From positions 77,711,648 through 77,775,647 of the forward strand of contig NC_077241.1 in NCBI RefSeq assembly GCF_947179165.1: a stretch of DNA of 64,000 bases. The letters run 5' to 3'. The position numbers and the translations under genes were made by a program. The stretch's first letter is position 1. The number at the start of each line of letters is the position of its first letter. Source of the stretch: Solanum dulcamara (Eukaryota > Streptophyta > Magnoliopsida > Solanales > Solanaceae). The notes under the pieces were generated by a model. The model was not told where the DNA came from. It searched no databases and was given only the letters and a program-made list of their open reading frames with translations. Shown here piece by piece: positions 1 to 11,250 of the stretch.

Positions 1-870
1 AATTCGACGCGGATCTTTTTTGCGATTTTGCCTCTACTAGTGCACCATCAGAGAATACTCTCTCTTTGGTGCTGTTGCTCCTGAGTTGGGAGACAGAAGG
101 GAAGGGGAGAGTGCAGAAGCAAAGCATTAAACTGTAGCCTAAGAAGCAAAGAGCAGACGAACAGTAACTAGTCTGGGAAAAGATAATAATTGCCCTCACC
201 CATATACTGGCATCTATATTAAAGTTAGGTGAAAAGAGGAGGGTAGGTTCTGGAAGTTAAGTATGTATTTCGTTTGATTGGTAGGAAGTAGAAGAGAAAC
301 TGAAATGGAAGTGGAAGAGGAAGATATGCAACAATGCGACATTTGTGTTTCATGGCTTCTAAATTTGGCAGAAAGGAAGGTGTAATCATTTCTTGCTGCA
401 TTTTTTCCAGCTATATCAAAGAACCATAGGAATGATATGTTTGTCCCGTATAGGAACAAAAAATGTATGTCTCCCAACTCTTCATTGATTCCACTATAAA
501 ATTTAGACAAAATGACATGCAGGTACTTTTCTGTTTTTAGGAGTACTTTTCTTAACCTCTAGTTTTATTGGGATTAGCAAAGTAATTTTGGAGTAGAGGC
601 AAGACAACAAGTCATGAGTCTATATTGAGATCTTTCTCTCAGATGGTTCAGTGTTAAAGCAATCTGTTTCTTGGAGAGTCGACTATCAATTTTTTTTACA
701 TTTGTGGATTGATCAAAATTTTCCAGTATTTTATCCGCAACCTCCTGTGCTGTTGTTATAGCTTTGGCATGAAATTATTTGTAATGTTTGATTCTCTGGC
801 TGTTAATTTTAGTGTGGGTAATCACTTCTAATCTCTTTCTTGAATTCTCAATTTGATTTTCCCCTTATAG
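1..870 (+). other. Probable intron or 5' region of the BAH/TFIIS gene
   Basis: This stretch ends in a good 3' splice site (CCCCTTATAG, 861-870) directly before an exon that opens in the middle of a BAH domain. The start of that domain must be encoded upstream. I searched 1-870 for a preceding exon with the usual BAH beginning and a donor and did not find one, so the missing exon probably lies left of the window and this is intron. No other convincing gene is seen here. Confidence 0.5.
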
Positions 871-3800
871 GATATTACTCAGACCAAGGATGGGAACATG
901 ATGGTCACAGGACAGTGGTTTTACCGACCTGAGGAAGCATTAAAAAGAGCTGGTGGAAGTTGGCAATCACGAGACACGAGGGAATTGTTCTATAGTTTTC
1001 ACCGAGATGAGGTCCCGGCGGAGTCGGTCATGCACAAGTGTGTGGTGCACTTCGTACCGTTAAACAAGGAGATTCCAAGACGGAAAGAGCATCCTGGTTT
1101 TATTGTTCAGAAGGTATATGACACTGAACAGAGGAGGCTTTTCAAGTTGACAGATAAGGATTATGAAGATACCAAACAGCATGAGATTGATCTGCTTGTT
1201 CAGAAGACTATAGCACGAGTTGGCCATCTTCCTGACCTTGAAACTGAGGATAATTCTGCAGCTCTTGTTAGTCAGGAAGACCAATTGAAGAGTAAACGAC
1301 TTTTGAGGAAGAAGAGCATGATATCTTTGGATGTCACCAGAGATGATGAAGCACCATCTAGGTCAGGTCAGCCTAGAGCTGAAACTCCAGGCAGTTGTGC
1401 CAATAATGCATCAGAATACTTCATCATCCTTTCAAACTTCAAAGTCCTGACGGGTGAAACACAGCGTGACAAATGGCTGGAAAAACTGCTGCAATCAATT
1501 CAGTATTTTTGCAATCCTGTGGATAATACACAAAATGATGGTAAGGAAAAAGGGGGCTCAGATGCTGCTGATCTTACTGGTAACACTGATTCTGCAAAAC
1601 CCATGAATGAGTCTCTAGACAACGGTGCTGATGTAAGAGTTCTTCTTTTTCTTCTTTCCAATGATTTTGGTTATTGTCAGAATTTATGTATGGTTGCTAG
1701 TATATGGGCAGATTTTCCTTGAAATGTTTATTCTGTTGGATTATTTTCAGGGTGATGTGTTTCGATGGCCAGACAGTGCTGTCCCTGCTGTAGTCTCTCT
1801 AGAGAAAGCTGCACATGAGGCCCTCTCATCTGATTTTCAGAAGTACAATCAGAAGATGAGGCAGTTAACATTCAATCTTAAGGTGAGTACCTTTTATTAA
1901 GGGCTGGGGTATGAGCCCGGATTTATTTAATTTTCTTCTAATTTTCTATGTGGGTATGTTTCTACCTTCTAATTTTCCTGTTTTATTGATGCCATAAATT
2001 TATTTCCAGAACACCTCACTCTTAGCACGCCGTCTTTTGAAAGGGGAGTTGGATCCCTCTCAGATACTGAACATGTCCCCGAATGAGCTAAAGGTAGGGT
2101 CCATGGAAATAATTTACTGAATTTGAAGATTTATTTTATGTTTTTTTGGCTTTGTATGCAGATAGCCTAAAATATTTGACATAAAGTCTGTATGTGTTTT
2201 GTTGATTCTTAAATGGGTTAGGACTTGCGTTGTTGGACTAATCGACTGTTTTTCTTGAATTCACTGGGTGCAACCTAAATAGGTTTATTTGAAGTTCATG
2301 AAATGTAAATATCGTTCAGGTACGGATAAAGTGAAGCTGATTTTGAAAACAAAAATACAATTGAGCATTTTCCTAAGTGATCACACACAATAAAGGAAAA
2401 TATGATTTGTCCCTGACTTTTTGTGAATTAAACATTGGCTTTTCCTTTCTCCCCGAAAAAGAAGAAGAAGAAAGAAACAGGAGATTTCCTACAAATGAAG
2501 AAGTTGACCAATCTTGTACACGTAGGAATCTCATGTGCTCCACAATAAAAAGGGGTGCTTGAAATGTGGATGAAGGTGTTCTCATTTTCTTCCGTACAAG
2601 GGAAAAACGAAATTAGGTTAGGCAGAAGACGGTAGAAATCTGCCTTGCAGTTTGGTTTTGGTTTTAAGAATTTAAGCATTAAACATTTTCTTCTGTTACT
2701 TTGTCTTTAAAACATTTGAATTCTACTTGCTATAATGAAATGTTTGCTCTTGTTCCTCACTTAATTGCCCAGATTTGTATTTAGTGTTTATTACCATAAG
2801 AACTACACCAAGGCTAGTAATTTTATCTTACTAAGCCTCTCTTTGTTCCAGCCTTGTAAGAACTCAATCATCGAATTAGACATGTCCAACTTATGTCTAG
2901 AATTACAAAAAACATGTCCCATAGCAGGCTAGTGACCCTGGATTCTATTTTGTTTATTCCGATGCTTTGATTAGTGTTTGTCAGTATATGGCGTGAATTT
3001 GTGAGTTGTTTACTAGAAGGTATATGTTAATTTCCAGGATTGAGTTATTTTTAGTAACAGAAGAAATTGTAGGCTGGTCTGATCGTCTCATATCATGTTA
3101 GATACTATTTTAAGTTGATTTAGTTCATTTGTTCATTGTTCGCTGAATGCTGAATATCATATTTGTGACTAAACAATATAACCACTCATTTTTTTTATCA
3201 AGAAAGTCGTAATGTTTTTAAATAATATAACCACTCCTAATATGAAGCTTTTGGTTTTGTAATTTGCTATCATCTTTTCATCTTGAAGTGGACATAGAGA
3301 CAAATCGATCTTCGATTTGTCTATTAATTGACTTCGACTTAAATAATATAACCACTCCTAATATGAAGCTTTTGGTTTTGTAATTTGCTATCATCTTTTC
3401 ATCTTGAAGTGGACATAGAGACAAATCGACCTTCGATTTGTCTATTAATTGACTTCGACTTAAAAACCATTCTGTAATACTGTAAAATATTACTACTGAT
3501 AAATATTTTTAAAAAATATGTCTAGATGTATTTGTATACAGATAAATTCCAGATTTATGCGTGTAACTTCACATTAAGTATATACATTGAATACTTTTTT
3601 GGGTTATTATGCGTGATGTTATTTAAAAAATGTGTGTGTTGGTAACAATATGCCATTATTTTATGCTTAGTATATACTGAGTGTTCCTAAAATAAAATAG
3701 TCGCCGTCTTGACGGTATTTTAAGGATCAGTAGCCCCCACTGGAAGACGGCGATGATGGAGAAGATGAGTGCAATTGAGAAGAATGATGATTGAATTCTA

Positions 3801-6119
3801 CTGCATGTGAAGGTGTTTTATGATTATGTTAGTATTAAGCGGAGATCCTGCCCTAAGAAAGGGTAGCGTCAAGAACTTTGTCAATGATGCTGAAGGGAGA
3901 GAACTCATAAAATCCTTAAAACAATAGGGAGGAGTATATTTTGTTTTGATATATATAATCTTTTCACAGCACCTCCTTGGTGTGCTATACTACTATATTT
4001 CACTTTACCATTTCTGAACAAAATAAATAAAAAAAAAATAGAAGAAAGGGAAGCTGTCAAGACTGGGGTTAGACTCCTTATTTTGAGAAGGAAGATTTTG
4101 GAGCTTTCTTCCCAACCTAGGTTAGGGATTGTTAGAGATGTCAGCTTGCTGCTGAAAACGTTTTTGGGCTAGCACGGTTTGATTTGTGGAGAGGTATTGC
4201 CAGCTCAAAAAGCAAAGAACTATAATGGGAAAAAGAAAGATGCACAAACAAGAGGAAACTGGAAGAGGAGTATGAATTTGAGGATAAGTATGCAACACTT
4301 AGTGAAAAAACAGTATTTCTTAATTGAAATGTGCAGAAGTGTATTGAATTGTATACACATCTATATGATCAGGGTATGAATATGAAGTGAGTGGTATTAA
4401 CTTATTATTTGTGTCATCCTGTAGATCTATAAATACTAATATCTTCACCGATTCTTAGAGGAGTATCCGATATTTCAAACTTAATTTGGTTTACATTCTA
4501 TTTGATTGTTCCTCCTCTCATATATTTAAGTAATTTTAGTACACACTGTCAAACATTGTCCGTATATCTTTTTCCATTTTTCATCTGATCCTATCTTCTT
4601 CTTTTTCCTAGTTCCTCCTTTCATAGTCTTATATCTTTGACAATTATCATTGTACAAGAGAGCTACCATGGAACCTTATAAAAAATAATAAGAATAATGA
4701 AAACAACAAGAATATAGAAGAGCTATCATGGAAAGAAATAAAAAATGAGATACTGCTCTTTATGGTGGAGATAAACATATATAGCTAATAGCACTATGTA
4801 TGTTTTGTATAACCAAAAGCAATAGTCTTTCTGAAAACCTTTAATTTCTTAGTTCTGTTGTGAAATCTGAAAATTGTTGCCAGCATATTATGCTTTCCTT
4901 TGGTTGATGTTATCTTCTGTTTCTATCTCAGGAAGCTCTAACAGCAGAAGAGTTAGCAAGCAGGGAGCCCGAGGAGCCAGAGCCGATACAGGTTTATACC
5001 ATATATTATTTTGTTCCTAAGCAGGTTTAGTTTAACTAAGCAAACTTTAGTTTAGTACTTTTGTGACAGAGTTGGTCCTTTATTTCTCATCACAAACTAC
5101 ATGTATCCTTTTTGAGATGCACTAAATGTGAGAAAAAATTTCTTGTAACCAAGTAAATAATCTTCTCTTTCAGCTAAGCATGATTTTGTTTTCTACGATG
5201 AAGTTGAATGTAGGCATGTAACTTCTCAATGTACTGAGCCTCTTAAATTCTGAAGAATTATCTGTTCATGATGAGAACTTGAAAGAGGACTTTTAGAAAT
5301 CTGGTACTATAATTAATTAGCAAAACTTGATATGATGATGTTATAAGATGGGGATACATTTCATTTTGATGTTATCTTATTTGCTCATCATTATTCGCTT
5401 TATGTGACAGATGACCAATACTTGTTACAAAAACTTAACATTGAGTATATTGTTTCTTGTTGCTCACTTCTGATCGGTTGGTGGCACAGATGACTGATGC
5501 TCGTTGCAAAAGATGCACAGAGAAAAAAGTGCGGCTCATGGAGATTATTCAGGCTGGACATGGAGATCGTTACTCGGTTTGTCCTTGCAGCTTTTCTTTG
5601 GGGTTTGAGATAGTCTTACTTTATATATACGTCATGATGTTTCTTTTTGGATATCTCTTGTACCCTCTTATTATTACTATTATTATTATCATTCATTTTC
5701 TTTTTGGGAGAGGGGGTGGAAAGTGGAAACTTCTCTAATAGTATATACTTTTCAACTATGTCATCTTTTCCTTTAATGCTGACTGACTGACTGACTTTCT
5801 CTTGGTTTTTAAATGTTTTTTTTTAAAACCTCAGCTGGAGTGTATTGCTTGTGGCAATACTTGGTATGCTTCTAGGGACGAAGCTGCTAGCCTCACAATC
5901 GATGGGCCAAATTTTGCAAAGAGCGTTGGAACAGAACCGTTGGCCACTGCTAAGTTTGAAGATGTTGAGAAGAATTTAACGAGTCCACGAAGAGCTGATA
6001 AAGGAGCTAATGACCTTCTAAAGAAAACAACAGAAGCTTACATGCCATCTCTAGATAGCCAGAGATCATTCAACAAGAGCAAGCCTGACGACAATACTAC
6101 CACCAGCAATGCCGACTGA
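871..6119 (+). CDS. BAH-TFIIS central domain-zinc ribbon chromatin protein (5' partial)
   Basis: Coding exons are 871-1632, 1751-1882, 2010-2093, 4932-4991, 5490-5576 and 5835-6119, all in phase 0 (469 residues seen). Visible residues 1-110 are a BAH domain (DITQTKDG, GQWFYRPEEA, DTRELFYSFHRDEVPAESV, HPGFIVQKVYD). Residues about 255-345 match the TFIIS central domain (QKYNQKMRQLTFNLK, ARRLLKGELDPSQILNMSPNEL). Residues 347-395 form a four-Cys ribbon, CKRC then CIACGNTW, split by an intron. The combination and order match Arabidopsis AIPP3/BDT1, which in that plant reads H3K27me3 and represses flowering genes; a nuclear chromatin role here is inferred. The ribbon lacks the acidic Asp-Glu pair that TFIIS uses for transcript cleavage, so a binding role is likelier than cleavage stimulation. 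The N-terminus is outside the window. Intron 3 is unusually long at 2.8 kb. Confidence 0.9.
3221..3462. repeat. Two-copy 121-bp tandem duplication containing a palindrome
   Basis: A unit beginning AATAATATAACCACTCC starts at 3221 and again at 3342, so the period is 121 bp. The copies are almost identical (GATCT versus GACCT is the difference I see), which implies a recent event. Each unit holds an 11-bp inverted repeat with a 3-nt loop (AGACAAATCGA ... TCGATTTGTCT). It lies in the 2.8-kb third visible intron of the BAH gene; the rest of that intron shows nothing I can name. Confidence 0.9.
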
Positions 6120-9100
6120 ACGTTCTGCTAGTTTCTCATATACACAACCATCTCCTACAAATAACAGATAGTACACACTTAGTTGGTATAGATATGGGGG
6201 TTGTAGAAATATAATCGTAGTCTAGTTAGAACAGCTTGGTATGGATTTTTTTCTTTCGTAGGACTGTACAATCTGCACAGTTGTAAAGGGTAGGGTAAAA
6301 GGTTGATGGGTGTAATCTTGTGTAGTTTTATATTATTATTTTTTCTTCAACCTAGAAGTGAGGTGATTTATGTTTTGAGTAGTGTGTTTTCACTTCACGT
6401 GGAGTAAGGCTGCATTTACGTGTCTTAATAGCTTTGGTCCATCTTTTATTAACATGCATTCATTCACTCTACGAGGACGTGCAATGAAGGAACGTGTTGA
6501 AAAAACTATTATGTATTGGGAAGGAATCTTTATTATCTATAGGTGATGGCAACTCCTCTGCTAGTACAATAGCGTAACCACCATGTTGAAAAATCCTACC
6601 CTATCCATAAATTTTCTTAAATTAACAAGTTGAGTATCATTGGAGTTTTCCAACTTTGGGGGTAAAGTTGTGTACATATCATCCTTCTTAGATTTCACTT
6701 GTGGCTTGTGGGATTATGCCAGATACATTGTTGTTGTGTTGAGAACAACTGGGTTGTTACCATTCTAGGAGAGGAAGTTTAGTTGATACGTTGAATTATG
6801 TATGTTAACCGTGAAAGATAACCGTAAAGTGAAGGTTTTAAAGATATATAGTCATACAAATATTATGATATGTTTGACGCTACAAGTTTTAAATATTCAT
6901 TTCTTTTAAAAATTTCGTATTCATTCATAATAATACGAGGAGATGATTTCATGCTCACTTACAATTTGTATAGCAAAATGATATAAAATGAGACTAAATA
7001 ATTTGGCAAGGGATGGACAGGTAGATGCTTAGAAATAGAATAACTCGATGCACAAAATATTTTATGTTCATGCAGGGTTCGGGGATTATCACACACCCTT
7101 AGGGACAGTGATGTCTATTTGACCGACAAATTTCAGATCTGCTTCCTCCCGCCTTAAGCCACTTCACATGCACCCCCTCCTAAATTTACTCTTTTCTCCT
7201 TGCTCTTTGCACTCAAACTTCTGCCTTGCAATGACCAAAATACCCTTACAAAAATGAATGAATAAAAGGGTTAAAAATTAAAAAAAATTAGTACTTACTA
7301 TGCTAAATTATTTTAGGCTGATGAATTTGAATTGTTCAGATCTTAATTCAATACACGCGTGTCTTGTTTCTTTTAAACTATACTATTAATTATTAGCTCT
7401 TAGTAATTAATAAGTTCATAAAAAAATTGTGGAGAAGAATCTTCAAATTATTAAGATGTTACGCGTCTAGATATAATTCTTTAAACTCCGTTATTTACTA
7501 TTACCACCAACAAACACTTCACAATCGTCATTGACGACCATCGCTAGTCCCCGTTATTAAATGTCACTAACTTTTGAGGTGTTTATATTTACAATAATAA
7601 TAATAATAATAATAATATATTAATAATCAAATATATATTTAGATTTAGACATTTTAACGAAAGATACATTATTGCTTCTCAAAAAAGGGAAAAAAGGAAA
7701 GAAATTTCTTACGGCAAGTTATAGGAGAATTATTATTATTCTTCACTCAATTACTTGGTAATAATAGTTATCTTTTTCAATGTACCAAAAGAAATTATAA
7801 TTTGTAGTAATAAAGTGTGCTGGACCACACTACCATACTTATAATATGTATACACCTATCAAATTAAATTCTTTACCAAATAAAAATTGACAAATTTGAA
7901 GCTTAACATAACATCATCAAAGAATCCAACCAAAAGAACCAAGTGGAGGATACCTTATACACTTTCATTTAATTGTTACACCTTCCTCACATTATCGATT
8001 TCAAGATTGAATAAATGAGGATGATTTGTGGTATGTTGATAATCAGCGTGAGCCATGAAGTATTCTAATTTATGACGAATGTTTATAATATTCACTTGTA
8101 TTTTTGTTTTTGTATGATATGATGATGAGATATATTAAAACGATGAAGATTCATATAGCTGACTCAATTTATTTGAGACTGAGACATAATTTTGTATTTT
8201 TATTTGGTATGACGATGAGATAAATTAAAACAATAAAGATTTATATAGTCAACTCAATTTATTTGAGACTGAAGTGTAGTTTTTCCTGTTATTATAATAT
8301 ATATATATATATGATCTAGAAAGGATGCATTTAAGAAAATAACATAATAATATACACTACTAGTAAAACTCATGAGCAATTAAAGTTTACCCTATTTATA
8401 CAACAATAAATGGTTCCATGTCTTAAAAGTATCCACCATAGTACTTCCTCAACCAAATCTTTACTTGCATTTGTCCCTTTCTCCATTAAAGTTTCACTAC
8501 AATATGTCTATCCATTTTGTGGTTTGATAGTGAAATAAATGTATTGTTCAGAAAATAAATATCATTTTAATATTAATCATTAATACTGCAAATTTCTGAT
8601 GTTATAATTTTAATACTAGTAATTATTAATTAGTACAATTTTCTGGTGTTATAATTTGATGCTCTTTTATAATTTTTTTTATAGGCATACAAATAATTCA
8701 TTCCATTTTATTTATTTGGGTGAGAGAGAAGTTGTGAGTCACTTGAACAACATAGTTTTCCATTGGTTGATGCTCGAAATCACCTTCTTGATCGAACAAT
8801 TTGAATGAAGAAAATCATAACACGTACTTTAAGATTGTATTCCCTTTCCAAATCAAAACTATATACTATAATTCACATATTCAGGCTAATACCTATTTAT
8901 TTTTGGTACATAGACTGATTTTATCTGTTTGTATATGGTCAATGATATCTTATTACTCATTCCGTTTCAATTTCAATCTTAAACATGTTATGTGGAAAAT
9001 TTAAATTAAATAATTTTTTTTAAAAATAAAATAAATAAATCGAAAGGAAAAAAATATATCTGTTAAATGTAACAACACAAATCTCAAATGGTGAATTTAA

Positions 9101-10987
9101 CCATTTATGTTGTTTTATTGAGGGGTAAACCTGTCAAAATATCTTACGAGAATCAAGAGTCTTGATGTAATTTCCTTTTTGGAGGGATCTGAAATCTAGT
9201 ACATTCAATTCACCATTAATAAAATAAGATTATTGTAAATTGGGAATCACCTTGATCATAAGAATCCTGTCCCATATTAAATTTTGAAAAAAATAATTAT
9301 ATTTAATTAGCCAAGAAAGAGCCAAAGAGAAAACAATATATGCTATTCCCAATAAAATAGCATAAAATATTATTAATCCTTGTGCAGTGATTCCTCCAAT
9401 TAATAATTGGGCTGTCTCCCTCCTTTGTTTTACCAAGATTACCCCTAAATCAAGTTTGATTAGTCCTATCTTCAAGGTTAATTTTGGAAATTTGGCATCT
9501 TGAATGTGCCTAAAACAGTGACCTAAAAAGTAGACATTGAAAAAAGTGAAAGAAGGCAGCAAAGAAAGGCCACACATTACAAAGAAAAACCCCATACTAG
9601 AGGCGAGCTACTCTCCGTTTCAAAATAAATGTCATTTTATTAAAAAATTATCCTAAAATATATTATTTTAGAAATTTAAGATCAAGATTAGTACTTTTCC
9701 CGTTCAATTTTATTTGCTCAGTATTAACTTGATACATTTTTTAAAGAGTAATATTTTTACTATATCACTTTTTGAATATAATGAACTTTAATCCTTTGAA
9801 AAATGCATTAAAAATGACAATTAATTAATAATAAAGCTAAATTATTAATAAATAAAAATAAACAATGATTATAAAAAATAAAAATAATTTAATAAATTAT
9901 ATTTTTATTTATTATTTTTCTTAAGGGTATGAAATGAGCTAAAGTAAAGCTTATTGGGTAGTGAGGGAGTGGCACGTATAGAAACACAGCATGAAAGCAT
10001 ATGATGATGTGAGTCAAAGATTGCTTTTTTAGTGGACATATAGAGCAGCTTGGCAGCTCTTTTGTCTTTCTTCTTCCCTCATATGTGTGAGAGAGAGTTT
10101 TACTTGAGAGTACTCTACATTTGTTACCCCACTACCCCTTTTCTTCTCAGTCCCTATCCCTACAAGGCATGCTCTTTTTTTTTTTTTTGGTCATTAACTC
10201 ATTATATGGTGTAACTTTTGGTGGGTTGGTGCTAATTGCTGTGTTATTCTTTTACCCATGTGCTTTTCTTGATTCTGGGAGAAATTTTTAAGTACCAATT
10301 TTTAGTCAGAAACTGAATACTCTTTAAGCAATGTGAGGTTGGTTTTGGTATCTTCTCTTTTACCCTTTTGGAGAATATCTAAATGTGAAATGTGCTTTCT
10401 TGGATGAGACTTTGAGCTTAAGAGATTAACAGTAAATGATTGCTTCCGCTAGGAGTTTGTTGGGTTTTTCTTTTGCTTCACTTCTCTGAAATCAAGTGGG
10501 GTATGGTAATGGACTGTTTCAAGATTTGTTTTACAATAAATTGTACATTTTTCATTAGGGGGATTCATAGTTAACTGGGGATTGTGGGATTTCTTTGTTT
10601 TGTTATATTTGTTTTAGTTAATTGGACCAAAGTTTGCACCTTTGAGGTTTTTTTGTTCTAAACGATGGAATTTATCATTAGTGTCCCTTTGAATTTGTGC
10701 ATTTGTTAGGCATTTTAGCCTTTGCTCAGCCTTCTTGTTTTCAATTTGAATACATGGGTATGCCCTTTCTGTTTTGATTTTTGTTGTATATCTTCAGTTT
10801 TGCAAACATGGAAGCATTTTGGTTTCTTGGTCTAGATTCTTTCTCTTAGATCTAGTTGTTTGCTGTATTCCTGAACTTTTGTTATGTTGAAGGCATGTTT
10901 GGGTTCTTGGAGTCTAAAAATCCAATCTTTGGATATTTTCAATTGGTTTGGTTCATAGAAATGTTGCCCTATAAGATTTTAGTCCTA
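6120..10987. other. Intergenic DNA and 5' leader of the DUF3527 gene
   Basis: After the BAH stop there is a 3' UTR-like stretch to about 6360, then AT-rich DNA without a supportable gene. It holds an (AAT)n microsatellite at about 7588-7616 and Stowaway-like ends near 9608 (CTCTCCGTTTCAAAATAAA). The pyrimidine-rich block at 10040-10160 (CTTTTGTCTTTCTTCTTCCC, then GAGAGAGAG) looks like the start of the DUF3527 transcript, followed by a probable 5' UTR intron ending near 11222. Confidence 0.4.
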
Positions 10988-11086
10988 CAACAACATACTC
11001 ATTGTAATTCCACAAGTGGTGTCTGGGAAGGTGAGATGTACGCAAACCTTACACCTTCCTTTGTAGGGTAGAGAGACTGTTACCAT
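10988..11086 (-). mobile_element. TS-type SINE fragment with 17-bp target-site duplication
   Basis: The block begins CAACAACAT and continues with AATTCCACAAGTGGTGTCTGGG and TGTACGCAAACCTTAC, the reverse complement of the 3' end of Solanaceae TS SINEs. It is flanked by exact copies of ATAAGATTTTAGTCCTA at 10971-10987 and 11087-11103, the mark of target-primed insertion. It is 5'-truncated (99 bp) and lies just upstream of the DUF3527 start, probably in a 5' UTR intron. Confidence 0.88.
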
Positions 11087-11250
11087 ATAAGATTTTAGTC
11101 CTATAAATTATAAAATCTATGTGATTAATTGTATCTGTCTGATGTTTGTTTTGAATTGTAATGCATTGTGCTCAGTAGCTTGTGGATTTTACTGTGAATG
11201 ACCTGTTATGTTGTCCTTGATAGATTGCAGATCAATTGATATGACTAGAC

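Noticed and set aside
214..510. 98-codon open frame on the minus strand
   Set aside because: No recognisable domain, and it lies in what appears to be intron of the BAH gene.
3702..3752. 9-bp inverted repeat CGCCGTCTT / AAGACGGCG
   Set aside because: Too short, with a 33-nt loop and no other evidence of a terminator or element.
9230..9595. 121-codon hydrophobic open frame on the minus strand
   Set aside because: Composition follows the AT-rich DNA; no family resemblance, promoter or splice support.
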